DNA of 64,000 nt from Rugosimonospora acidiphila (lineage in GTDB: Bacteria; Actinomycetota; Actinomycetes; Mycobacteriales; Micromonosporaceae), in contig NZ_BAABJQ010000002.1 of assembly GCF_039543385.1 (NCBI RefSeq), positions 124,001-188,000 of the forward strand. Reading direction: 5' to 3'. Within the stretch, counting starts at the first letter, position 1; each line of letters begins with the position of its first letter. The position numbers were made by a program, and so were the translations under genes. This document shows, piece after piece, positions 24,593-32,958 of the stretch. Below the pieces are notes generated by a model. It was not told the DNA's origin. It searched no databases and saw only the letters and a program-made list of their open reading frames with translations.

Positions 24593-27262
24593 ATGGTTCA
24601 CCGTCAGCTATCCCGAATGCTCACCGTCGCCGCGACAACCGTCGCGGCGACCGGCGCGGTCGTCGTCGGTGTCGCGCCGTCGATGGCATCGGCCGCCACC
24701 GCCTGCGTCACACCGGACCTGTACGCGCACCAGACGGTGACACCCGCCAACGCCAGCGGCGGGGCCGACGTGGCCGCCGCGCAGTTCGGGGCGGCGGTGG
24801 TGGTCGCCGACTTCAACAAGGACGGATTCGCCGACGTGGCGGTCGGCGCACCGGCCGACAAGGTCGGCACCGTGGCCTCCGGCACGGTGACCATCTTCAA
24901 CGGTTCGGCCGCCGGGCTGTCCGCCACCGGCAAGCGGCTCACCCAGACCAACATCGCCTCAGGGAACGAGGCCGGTGACAAGTTCGGCGCGTCGCTCGCG
25001 GCCGGCGACTTCAACAAGGACGGGTACGCCGACCTGGCGGTCGGCATCCCCGGCGAGGCGCTCGGCACCGCGGCCGGCTCCGGGGCTATCGCGGTCTTCC
25101 CCGGATCGGCCGGCGGCCTGAACACCGGCACCGCGTACGGCCAGACGACGGGCGGCAACAGCGACGAGGCCGGAGACGCCTTCGGCACCGCGTTGGCGGC
25201 CGGCGACCTCAACGGCGACGGGTACGCCGACCTCGCCATCGGCACCCCGGGCGAGGCTCCCAACGGCGGCACGGTCCACGGTGGAGCGACCTACGTCTAC
25301 AAGGGATCGTCGACCGGCATCGTGCGCGGCTGGTCGGTCGACCAGAGCGACGCGACGGGAGCGAATGAGGCCGGTGACAGATTCGGCGCGGCGCTGGCCA
25401 TCGGCAACGTGACCGGAGACAGCCACGCCGACCTGGTGGTCGGTGCGCCCGGCGAGGCACCGGGTAGCGACCCGGCCGCCGGTGGGATCTACATAATCCC
25501 GGGCTCCAGTACCGGCAAGGCCACCGGGTTCGGGCGCAACGAGGTCAGCGACGGCGGCACCAACGAGGCCGGGGACGCCTTCGGCAGCGCCCTCGCGGTC
25601 GGCGACTTCGACAGGGACGGCTTCGCCGACATCGCGGTCGGCATCCCCGGCAAGGCGTCCGGCGCATCCGCGGCCGCCGGCTCGGCCGCCATCTTCCCCG
25701 GCGTCTCGTCGCAGCTGGCCGCCGGGTACACGATCGACGAGTCGGCCACCGGTGAGGCGATCGGCGCCGGCGACGCGTTCGGCAGCGTGCTGTCCACCGG
25801 CGACGTGGACCAGGACGGGTACGCGGATCTGCTGGTCGGCGCCCCCGGCAAGGCGTACGGCAGCGCGCCCGCGGCCGGCGCGGCGTACCTGTTCGACGGC
25901 GGCGCGCGGCAGGCCGGCTCGACCCGCGGCCTCAACCTGGGCCGGCGCCTCGCGCAGACCGACGTCGGTGAGAGCAACGAAACCCACGACGCGTTCGGGG
26001 CGGGCGTCGCGCTCGGCGACATCACCGGAGACGGCAACGCCGATGCCGTGATCGGCTCCCCCGGCGAGGCGCCCACCGGTCAGCCGGCCTCCGGCACGGT
26101 GGTCCAGTTGACCAATCTGGCACCCCGTCCGGCCGCGGCGGTGAGGCGGCAGAATTTCACCCCGACGGTCGCGATGCAGGCGACTCCGAACGGCGGGTCC
26201 GCGGGCACCATCGAGTACGCGTACACCGACAACATCGGCCAGCTTGTACACGGGCACCGGGTCGATCTGGGCAACACGCTGTCAACCCAGTGGACCGTCA
26301 TCTCCGGCGACCTGGCCTTCGCCGGCGCGCCGGCGCTCGCCGAGCAGGCCGACGGCAAGCTCGTCATGGTCGCGCACAACACCGACGGCACCATCGCGGT
26401 GAACACCGAGACCAGCACCAACCCCCCGGTCTGGGGCGGGTGGACCGACCCGGCCGGCCCGATGGCCTCACACCCGGGAATCGCCCGGCAGGCGGACGGA
26501 ACCCTGGTGGCCTTCGCGGTGGACGCCGGTGGGGTGCTGTGGGCACTGCCCGAAATCGCGGCCAACGGCGGGTACGCGTCCTGGGTCAGCCTCGGCGTCG
26601 GGGGCCTGTCCGGCACCCCGGTGGTGGTGCCGGACAGCAATGGTCTGCAGGTGTTCGCGCTGACTCCTGCGGGGGCGGTGACCACGGCGCTGTACGCCAA
26701 TCGCACCGTGTCCGGCTGCACCACGCTGGCCGGCTCCGGCTTCACCGGTCAGCCCTCCGTCGTCGCGTACCCGGGCAGCCGGTTGGCCATCTTCGCGCGG
26801 GCGGCGGACGGTTCGATCCAGACCATGACGCAGGACGATGCCACCGGCACGTTCCCGGACACCTGGGACACGATCGGCACGTTCACCGCGGCCGGGCCGC
26901 CGGCCGCGCTGCTGAGCCCGTCAACCGGCAAGGCCGAACTGGTCGCCCGCGACGCCGACGGTACGATCTGGAACACCGGCGAGACAGTCCAGGGTTCGGG
27001 CGTCTGGCGGAACTGGACGAACGTCACCGCGGCCGGCGACGTCGCCAGTACCGATCCGACGGTCTTCCGCTACTCGGACAGCGTGCACCTCACCTGGGCG
27101 TTCGTGTTCCGCAACAGCGACAACGTCTCCCGCGAGTACGAGGCGGTGTCCGTGGGGATCGGGCCGCAGGCGGCTAGGGCGGCCGCAGCCACGACGAAAT
27201 TCACCGGGCGGACTCTGCCGGCGGCTCCAGCGGCCGGCCCGGCCGGTGGCGGGCTGGGCTGA
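24593..27262 (+). CDS. Secreted FG-GAP propeller protein with PLL-like C-terminus
   Basis: 889-aa exported protein. The signal peptide (MLTVAATTVAATGAVVVGVA, cut after ASA near residue 35) precedes seven FG-GAP/integrin-alpha-like repeats of about 65 residues each. Each has a calcium loop such as ADFNKDGFADVAVGAP or GDLNGDGYADLAIGTP and ends EAGDAFG. From about residue 520 a second propeller-like region with repeated NTDGTIAVN, ADGTLVAF and RDADGTIWN motifs resembles the PLL/tachylectin lectin domain. ATG 24593 follows AGGAAAGGG. No catalytic motif is seen; it probably binds matrix or polysaccharide. Divergent from the secreted endonuclease gene. Confidence 0.88.
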   Translation: MVHRQLSRMLTVAATTVAATGAVVVGVAPSMASAATACVTPDLYAHQTVTPANASGGADVAAAQFGAAVVVADFNKDGFADVAVGAPADKVGTVASGTVTIFNGSAAGLSATGKRLTQTNIASGNEAGDKFGASLAAGDFNKDGYADLAVGIPGEALGTAAGSGAIAVFPGSAGGLNTGTAYGQTTGGNSDEAGDAFGTALAAGDLNGDGYADLAIGTPGEAPNGGTVHGGATYVYKGSSTGIVRGWSVDQSDATGANEAGDRFGAALAIGNVTGDSHADLVVGAPGEAPGSDPAAGGIYIIPGSSTGKATGFGRNEVSDGGTNEAGDAFGSALAVGDFDRDGFADIAVGIPGKASGASAAAGSAAIFPGVSSQLAAGYTIDESATGEAIGAGDAFGSVLSTGDVDQDGYADLLVGAPGKAYGSAPAAGAAYLFDGGARQAGSTRGLNLGRRLAQTDVGESNETHDAFGAGVALGDITGDGNADAVIGSPGEAPTGQPASGTVVQLTNLAPRPAAAVRRQNFTPTVAMQATPNGGSAGTIEYAYTDNIGQLVHGHRVDLGNTLSTQWTVISGDLAFAGAPALAEQADGKLVMVAHNTDGTIAVNTETSTNPPVWGGWTDPAGPMASHPGIARQADGTLVAFAVDAGGVLWALPEIAANGGYASWVSLGVGGLSGTPVVVPDSNGLQVFALTPAGAVTTALYANRTVSGCTTLAGSGFTGQPSVVAYPGSRLAIFARAADGSIQTMTQDDATGTFPDTWDTIGTFTAAGPPAALLSPSTGKAELVARDADGTIWNTGETVQGSGVWRNWTNVTAAGDVASTDPTVFRYSDSVHLTWAFVFRNSDNVSREYEAVSVGIGPQAARAAAATTKFTGRTLPAAPAAGPAGGGLG

Positions 27263-27277
27263 CTGACGGCTGCGTGA

Positions 27278-27313
27278 GCGATGGGCGGGGCGCCGCCGCG
27301 CCCCGCCCATCGC
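27278..27313. terminator. Strong 16-bp hairpin terminator
   Basis: GCGATGGGCGGGGCGC (27278-27293) pairs perfectly with GCGCCCCGCCCATCGC (27298-27313) around a CGCC loop, 15 bp after the FG-GAP/PLL gene. Confidence 0.85.
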
Positions 27314-27329
27314 GCCGGGAGTACTGATG

Positions 27330-27434
27330 ACGGGAACGTGCCACGACGGCGAGCGGTAGACCCTCTCGCGCGAACCGCAGCGCGACCGAGCGACCGATTC
27401 CGGGCCCTACCCCGATGATGACCGCGCCTGACAT
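27330..27434 (-). pseudogene. SDR N-terminal fragment
   Basis: About 35 codons from ATG 27434 encode MSGAVIIGVGPGIGRSVALR and FAREGLPLAVVARS, the cofactor-binding start (GxxxGIG) of a short-chain dehydrogenase. Immediately after, the sequence turns into the region of the preceding terminator and family resemblance ends. The catalytic SYK triad is absent. A 5' remnant, divergent from the broken MerR gene. Confidence 0.7.
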
Positions 27435-27478
27435 TGCCCACTCCCCGATCTCGTCGGCCGCTGACGGGTGAGGGCTAA

Positions 27479-27500
27479 ACTTTCACATCGGCGTGAAGGT
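27479..27500. promoter_or_regulatory. MerR-type palindromic site
   Basis: ACTTTCAC-ATCGGC-GTGAAGGT is an 8-bp inverted repeat with one mismatch. It sits 24 bp before the MerR start and 45 bp before the SDR start, the expected site for a MerR activator of the SDR promoter. Confidence 0.5.
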
Positions 27501-27523
27501 CAAGGACGGTGCGGAGGCCTCGG

Positions 27524-27905
27524 ATGCGGATCGGCACGCTGGCCCGCGAAACAGGGGTAAGCGAACGCCTCCTGCGTTACTACGAGGAGCAGGGGCTCCT
27601 GCGGCCGGTGCGGCTGGCCAACGGCTACCGCGAGTACGACGAATCGGACGTCACCACGGTGTCCCACATCCGCGCCCTGCTCGCCGCCGGACTCCCGGAG
27701 CGCCACCGCCATCACGCAACTGGGGGCAGCGCAACAGGCGCTGGACAACCTGCTCGCCGCCATGGTCGCCCAACCCGGGCAGTCATCGCGGCGAGCCGCC
27801 GCGCCGCCCGTGGTGGTGGCCGACGTGGGGCAGCACGGCCGGCGCGCACCACAATTCAGTCGCGAGACCGCAACCCGATCCTCGCGGAGTTCCTCAGCCC
27901 GCTGA
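27524..27905 (+). pseudogene. MerR-family regulator with frameshift
   Basis: MRIGTLARETGVSERLLRYY, then EEQGLLRPVRLANGYREYDE and VTTVSHIRALLAAGLP, is a complete MerR DNA-binding domain (about 58 codons). At about 27700 the coding sense moves to the +1 frame, where ATAITQLGAAQQALDNLLAA continues the expected dimerisation helix and stops at 27905; staying in the first frame gives a low-complexity Arg/Ala tail to 27994. The gene therefore looks frameshifted. GGAGG precedes the ATG. It faces the truncated SDR gene, so both halves of this regulator/target pair are damaged. Confidence 0.7.
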
Positions 27906-27974
27906 GCCGAGCGCACCCCGCCGAGCCGAGTGCCTCGACCACCCGGCCTCGGCCGTGGCGGAGCGGCACCGAGG

Positions 27975-29162
27975 TCAGTAGTCCTTCAGCGTGATCGCGT
28001 CGGCCTTCTGAAACTGCTTGGCGACGAGCGCGCGCCACGGCCAGCGAGTCATCATGGCCATCGAGAGGTTGCGCATCCGGATCATTAGCCCGCTGTTCGG
28101 CGCGAAGCCCTTCACGCCACCGGGTGGCAGGGTCTGGCACTGCTCCACATAGGCGCGCATGCCATCCTGGTACCGGGTGAACGCCGCCTCGTGGTCGTCC
28201 GGTGTCGCGGACAGCTCACCGGCGAGCACGTAGGCGCCGACGAGCGCCATCGCGGTACCGAGCCCGGCCAGCGGCGAGCCGCAGTATCCGGCGTCGCCGA
28301 GCAGCACCGTGCGCCCTCGGTACCACCGTCCCATGTGGACCTGACTCAGTGAGTCGAAGTAGAAGTCATCGGCGCCGGGCATGGCCGCGAGGACCTGCGG
28401 CACCAGCCAGCCCACTCCGGCGAACTTGGCACGCAGAATATCCTGCTGGGCCGGCACATCGCGCCGGTCGTAGTCCAGTGCCGGTGAGGTGAAGCTGAGC
28501 ATCGCCTTGGCCGTGCCGCCATTCTCCGGCCGGATCCCGGCGACCAGGCCGCCCGGCGCGCCGTGCATGAGGAACCAGTGGTCGAGGTTGCCCGGGTCCG
28601 GGACCGTGAAGTAGCCCATGTAACCGCCGAGGTGCCGCACAAACTCCTGCTCCGGCCCGAAGGCCAGCCGGCGTACGCCGGAGTGCAGCCCGTCCGCGCC
28701 GACCACGATGTCGAAGCGCCGCACGGTACCGCTGGCGAACGTCACCTTGACGCCGTCCCCGTCCTCGGAAAGCCCGGTGATCCGGTCGTCGAACAGGTAT
28801 TCGGCGCCCTCGCGCGTGGCGTCGTACAGGATGCGAGTCAGGTTGCCGCGCATGATCTCAATTTCGGCGACCAGCCCCTCGCCGTCGAACAGGTCGGCCG
28901 GCATTTTCGCGGTCCACCGGCCGCGACCGTCCACATAGGCGAATCCGCGCTCGTCGACGCGCTGCGCCCGTACCGTGTCCAGCAACCCCATCCGCTCGAC
29001 CACTTCGCGCCCGGCACCGCGCAGGTCCACGGCGTGCCCGCCGGGTCGGGGCGCGGGCGCGACCTCCACGACCGTCGGCGCGAAGCCGTGCCGCCGCAGC
29101 CAGAACGCGAGCGCCGGCCCGCCGATACCGGCGCCCGAAATCAGTACCGTCCGGTTGACCAT
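27975..29162 (-). CDS. FAD-dependent aromatic-type monooxygenase 2
   Basis: 395-aa flavoprotein hydroxylase, same family as the gene at 20431. It has TVLISGAGIGGPALAFWLRR (GxGxxG), RRFDIVVGADGLHSGVRRLA and GRTVLLGDAGYCGSPLAGLG, the three FAD motifs, and ends QKADAITLKDY. ATG 29162 follows GAGGGAG with seven bases between; the frame's upstream ATG is unlikely. It is divergent from the GntR-TetR hybrid regulator at 29266, with repeated operator-like sites between. Its substrate may be an antibiotic or aromatic compound (TetX-like resemblance). Confidence 0.92.
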   Translation of the reverse strand: MVNRTVLISGAGIGGPALAFWLRRHGFAPTVVEVAPAPRPGGHAVDLRGAGREVVERMGLLDTVRAQRVDERGFAYVDGRGRWTAKMPADLFDGEGLVAEIEIMRGNLTRILYDATREGAEYLFDDRITGLSEDGDGVKVTFASGTVRRFDIVVGADGLHSGVRRLAFGPEQEFVRHLGGYMGYFTVPDPGNLDHWFLMHGAPGGLVAGIRPENGGTAKAMLSFTSPALDYDRRDVPAQQDILRAKFAGVGWLVPQVLAAMPGADDFYFDSLSQVHMGRWYRGRTVLLGDAGYCGSPLAGLGTAMALVGAYVLAGELSATPDDHEAAFTRYQDGMRAYVEQCQTLPPGGVKGFAPNSGLMIRMRNLSMAMMTRWPWRALVAKQFQKADAITLKDY

Positions 29163-29213
29163 GGCTGTGCTCCCTCGTCGCGTACGATGTACCAACTCAT
29201 GCGTACACCGTAT

Positions 29214-29247
29214 GTGTACTAGTCAAACCCGTCTGGTGTACTAGTAC
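29214..29247. promoter_or_regulatory. Repeated operator-like sites between monooxygenase and regulator
   Basis: The ten-base sequence GTGTACTAGT occurs at 29214-29223 and again at 29236-29245, spaced 22 bp (two helical turns). The second copy lies within the palindrome GTACTAGTAC (29238-29247). Likely binding sites of the regulator at 29266. Confidence 0.65.
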
Positions 29248-29265
29248 GGGAAGGGAGGGCGATCG

Positions 29266-30195
29266 ATGAACCAGCCGCCGTACCGGCGCATCGCCGACGA
29301 GATCCGCGCCCGCATCACCGCCGGACAACTGCGACCCGGCGACCCGGTACCGTCGGCACGCCGCATCACCCGCGAGTGGGGTGTGGCCCTGGCCACCGCG
29401 ACGAAGGTGCTCGCGACCCTCAACACCGAGGGGATGACCCGGGCGCTACCGGGTCGGGGCACGGTGGTCGCCGATCCGACCGTACCCGCCCAGCCGGCGG
29501 GCACGGCGGCGCGCGCCGCGCGCCACAACGAGGGCGACCCCGACCTGACCCGCGAGCGAATCGTGGCCTCGGCCATCCGGGTCGCCGACGCCGAGGGTCT
29601 GGCACAGTTGTCCATGCGCCGCATCGCGACCGAGCTGGGCGCGGCCCCGATGTCCCTCTACCGCCACGTCAGCGGCAAGGACGCGCTGCTGATATCCATG
29701 ATGGACAGTGTGCTCGGCGAGGACCCCCTGCCGGCCCGGCCGCCGAAGGGCTGGCGGGCCCAGCTGGAACTGTCCTCGCGCATGCAGTGGCGAGGCTTCC
29801 GCCGCCATCCGTGGCTGGCCCTGGCGCTGTCCATCACCCGCCCGCAGCTGGTCCCCAACGGGATGCGGCACACCGAATGGGCGCTGCGCGCGCTGGACGG
29901 GTTGGGCCTGACGATCCAGGAGATGATGCACATCCACATGACGCTGTTCAGCCACGTACGCGGCCTGGCCCTCAACTTCGAGGCTGAGGCCCAGGCCGAG
30001 CAGGACTCGGGGCTGACCAGCGACGAGTGGATGCAGACCCAGGAACACAGCTTCCGCGACGTCGCCGGTGCCGGCGACTTCCCGCTGCTGACCCGGCTGA
30101 TCAACAACGGAATGGAGCTGGACCTGGATCAGGTTTTCGAGTTCGGCCTGGGCCGCCTGCTGGATGGCCTGGAGCGACACCTGGCCGGACGGTGA
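29266..30195 (+). CDS. GntR-TetR hybrid transcriptional regulator
   Basis: 309-aa protein with two DNA-binding domains. Residues 1-70 (YRRIADEIRARITAGQLRPG, then TREWGVALATATKVLATL and GMTRALPGRGTVVAD) form a GntR winged helix. Residues about 95-145 (RERIVASAIRVADAEGLAQL, then IATELGAAPMSLYRHVSGKD) form a TetR helix-turn-helix, followed by a TetR_C ligand domain. This architecture is known among actinobacterial TetR proteins. The ATG at 29266 follows GGGAAGGGAGG. It should control the divergent monooxygenase through the repeats upstream. Confidence 0.92.
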   Translation: MNQPPYRRIADEIRARITAGQLRPGDPVPSARRITREWGVALATATKVLATLNTEGMTRALPGRGTVVADPTVPAQPAGTAARAARHNEGDPDLTRERIVASAIRVADAEGLAQLSMRRIATELGAAPMSLYRHVSGKDALLISMMDSVLGEDPLPARPPKGWRAQLELSSRMQWRGFRRHPWLALALSITRPQLVPNGMRHTEWALRALDGLGLTIQEMMHIHMTLFSHVRGLALNFEAEAQAEQDSGLTSDEWMQTQEHSFRDVAGAGDFPLLTRLINNGMELDLDQVFEFGLGRLLDGLERHLAGR

Positions 30196-30210
30196 CCCGG
30201 CCCAGAGAGA

Positions 30211-31179
30211 CTAAGCGGCAGCCGCCGCGGCAGGGACCCAGGACGCGATGCGATCCCACAACGCCGCGCGGTTGGTGGCGAAGTTGTGGCAGTGCCCGGA
30301 ACCTGGGAGCAGGTAGAGCGTGAGGTCACGGGCCGTGCGGTAATACCTCGGCTCGCCCAACGGATCGGGCGACAGGTCAATGTCGCCAAACCCCAGAAAG
30401 ACCGGGACGTCAATCTTTTCCGCGTAGGGAATGTAATGGTCGCCGGCCAGTGCGGTTTCGGCCAGGGCCCGAACCGGCCCCCGAGTCTCGGCCGCGGTGT
30501 CCGCGGCGATGACGTCGTCGGGAACATCCTGGGCATAGAAAACGCCGCTCAACGCCTCGCGTGGCAGCCGGACCCACGCCGCATCCGGCGCGGCGTCGCT
30601 CTGCTCTCGGACCACGGCCTCCATGTGCCTGACCCGAGTGTCCGGGTCGGCGTCGTCCACCTTCTCACCGACAACGTTAGTGACGCTACCGGCGAAGCCC
30701 AGCAGTACCACCGCGTCGAAGACGTGATGATTGGCCTGGACGACGGCCGTGAGGCAAGCCCCGAAAGAGTGACCCACACCGATCAGCGGGAGACGCAGCG
30801 GCGGAATCCCGGCGGCCAGGGTTCCGGCGTTCAGTCGCTGCCTGATCTGGTCCGCCACCGCCGCATCTCCCCGGGCCAGCAACTGCAGGTCAACGTCGCC
30901 TGACTCGTGCGGGTCACTGCTGTCACCGACCGCGAGGTGATCGATCGAGACGACCACGAACCCGTGGGAGGTCAGGTGTTGTGCGAAGCTGTAACCGGGA
31001 TGTCCGGGGATCTCCATGTGCCAGTATCTCTTGTCGTAACTACCGCCTGGAAGGCAGACAAGGACGCCTCTGGCATGTGCCGGATCGTTCGGTAGGAACA
31101 TCCAACCGGACTGCCGCAGGCTCTCGCCGGAGCCGATAGCGTCGGTGACGTCGAACGACTCTTCCAGCATGCCTTCCAC
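30211..31179 (-). CDS. Alpha/beta hydrolase
   Basis: 322-aa cytoplasmic serine hydrolase. GVLVCLPGGSYDKRYWHMEI contains the oxyanion-hole strand and LPLIGVGHSFGACLTAVVQA the nucleophile elbow (GHSFG, serine near 150). A late aspartate (FLGFGDIDLSPDP) and histidine (LPGSGHCHNFATN) complete the triad. The family resembles dienelactone-type or lipase-like hydrolases. It converges on the GntR-TetR gene (15-bp gap) and is divergent from the lactonase gene at 31544, so the two hydrolases may share control. Confidence 0.87.
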   Translation of the reverse strand: MEGMLEESFDVTDAIGSGESLRQSGWMFLPNDPAHARGVLVCLPGGSYDKRYWHMEIPGHPGYSFAQHLTSHGFVVVSIDHLAVGDSSDPHESGDVDLQLLARGDAAVADQIRQRLNAGTLAAGIPPLRLPLIGVGHSFGACLTAVVQANHHVFDAVVLLGFAGSVTNVVGEKVDDADPDTRVRHMEAVVREQSDAAPDAAWVRLPREALSGVFYAQDVPDDVIAADTAAETRGPVRALAETALAGDHYIPYAEKIDVPVFLGFGDIDLSPDPLGEPRYYRTARDLTLYLLPGSGHCHNFATNRAALWDRIASWVPAAAAAA

Positions 31180-31543
31180 TGTTGCTGCCTTTCTTATCGG
31201 GAGCTGTCCACTGAGTTGTCGCGTGTCGAAGATCAGTGGCGTAAAGGCATGATGATCTTGATACAGAGCCTATCGGTAGCCGGCGAGTGAACATCGGCCA
31301 CCGCGCTGATGCAGTACGGATGCGCGAGTACCGGCGTGGGCCCGCGGCGTACGTTCCGGCGGAAGTGCGTCGGCGGCGGGCCGCGGCTCGCCCACGTCGC
31401 CGACCCCATCATTGACGCTCGCAGACGATCATGATCTCCTTCCTGGGTGGGCGGGCCGGCACGCCTGAAATGCCAGCACCTGCCTCCGGCCGCGACGAGC
31501 GGTCGCGGGCCCATCCCCTAGCTCTGAGATCGCGGAGAACATC
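31180..31543. promoter_or_regulatory. Divergent promoter region of the two hydrolases
   Basis: 364 bp without a gene. CCACTGA (31208-31214) and TCAGTGG (31233-31239) form a 7-bp inverted repeat with an 18-base spacer, 29 bp upstream of the alpha/beta hydrolase start. It may be an operator or a leader hairpin. No other structure was seen. Confidence 0.4.
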
Positions 31544-32557
31544 GTGACCGTCCAGTACGCCCCGACAAGCCCCGGCTCCGACACGTCCCACGCGGTGGTG
31601 GAGACGGTAGCCGGGACGATTCCCGTGTCGGCCCTCGGCACCACGCTCATGCACGAACACCTGTTCGTCACGTCCGAGGAGATCCGCCTGAACAACCCGG
31701 GCGGCTGGGACGAAGAAAAGGAGGTCGCCGCGGCCATCGAGCGGGCCCGCGCGATGACGGACCGTGGGGTGAACACCATGGTCGACCTGACCGTCTACGG
31801 GCTGGGCCGCAACATTGCCCGCATCGCCCGGGTCAACGCCGCCGTTCCCGAGCTGAACATCGTCGCCGCCACCGGGCTGTACACGTACGACGGCCTGCCG
31901 TTCCCGTTCATCTACCAGGGTCCCGGTTCGCTGATGGGCGGGGACGAGCCGATGGTGCAGATGTTCACCTCCGACATCCGCGACGGCATCGCCGGTACCG
32001 GCATCAAGGCCGCCGTCCTCAAGTGCGCCCTGGAGAACGAGCTGACCCCGGGCGTGGAGCGGGTCCTGCGCGCGGTGGCCGAGACGCACAAGCGCACCGG
32101 AACCCCGATCACCGTGCACACCAACCCGACGGCCAAGACCGGGCTGGTCGCGCAGCGGATCCTCGCGGAGGAGGGCGTCGACCCCGGACGAGTCGTCATC
32201 GGCCACAGCGGTGACACCACCGACCTCGACTACCTTGACGCGCTGATCGCGGGCGGCACGTACCTCGGCATGGACCGGTTCGGGCTGGACTTCCTGCTCC
32301 CCAGCGATCAGCGCGTCGCCACGGTCGCGGCGCTGGCCGAGCGGGGGTACGCCGACCGGATGGTGCTCAGCCACGACGCGTCGTGCCACATAGACTGGTT
32401 GCCGCCGGGGGCCAAGGAGCAGCTGGCGCCCAACTGGCACCACACCTACCTCCACGACGAGGTGATACCCGCCCTCCTGAAGGCGGGAGTCACGCAGGAG
32501 CAGCTGGACACGATGCTCATCAGCAACCCCCGCCGTTACTTCACCCCGGCCGGCTGA
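31544..32557 (+). CDS. Phosphotriesterase-like lactonase (PLL)
   Basis: 337-aa zinc/iron hydrolase of the amidohydrolase superfamily. All metal ligands are visible: HxH in TTLMHEHLFV (about residue 34), carboxylated lysine in AAVLKCALE (about 150), histidines in TPITVHTNPT and VVIGHSGDTT, and aspartate in MVLSHDASCH. Loop 7/8 is of PLL form. Typical substrates are N-acyl homoserine or other lactones, with weak organophosphate activity. GTG 31544 follows GCGGAGA. In a soil actinomycete a role in quorum quenching or gamma-butyrolactone turnover is possible but unproven. Confidence 0.92.
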   Translation: MTVQYAPTSPGSDTSHAVVETVAGTIPVSALGTTLMHEHLFVTSEEIRLNNPGGWDEEKEVAAAIERARAMTDRGVNTMVDLTVYGLGRNIARIARVNAAVPELNIVAATGLYTYDGLPFPFIYQGPGSLMGGDEPMVQMFTSDIRDGIAGTGIKAAVLKCALENELTPGVERVLRAVAETHKRTGTPITVHTNPTAKTGLVAQRILAEEGVDPGRVVIGHSGDTTDLDYLDALIAGGTYLGMDRFGLDFLLPSDQRVATVAALAERGYADRMVLSHDASCHIDWLPPGAKEQLAPNWHHTYLHDEVIPALLKAGVTQEQLDTMLISNPRRYFTPAG

Positions 32558-32958
32558 CGCCCGACCGGTCAGCCGACCGGTGCCGTGGGTCGCACCTCGG
32601 GGCCCACGGCAACCATCGGCAGACCCTGAGGGACCCGGACGGCCAGGGCGCTGGCCAGCCGTGGCCGGTGGCTGAGCCAGCCGCCCGTGCCCGGAAACTA
32701 CTGGCCCGCCCTGCTGCCGCTGACCGGACGCAGCTGGGTGATGCGCATGCCCATGCTCCACTCACCTCTCGGTCGCCTGCGGCGATCAATATGCCGAGGT
32801 CATCCCACCGTCGCCGTTTCACCAGAAACGCGATATGAGCCGGTGCGCGCCCCCGGACCTTTCGGCCAGGGTTCGCACTTCGTTTTCCGGCCGCGCTCCA
32901 GCAAGAGCTCGGCGAGGTGCCGGCCTGTCGGCGATCAGGTGATTCCTCCGGGCTACGA
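32558..32958. other. Gap between lactonase and Wadjet operon
   Basis: 401 bp with no convincing gene. A terminator hairpin lies at 32582-32610 (listed separately). Open frames across the rest are short and lack family resemblance or ribosome sites. Confidence 0.5.
32582..32610. terminator. Hairpin terminator of lactonase gene
   Basis: GCCGTGGG (32582-32589) pairs with CCCACGGC (32603-32610) around a 13-base loop, 25 bp after the lactonase stop. Confidence 0.55.

Noticed and set aside
32613..32958. Possible gene between lactonase terminator and jetD
   Set aside because: Frames in both directions are short, lack starts with ribosome sites and show no recognisable motif.
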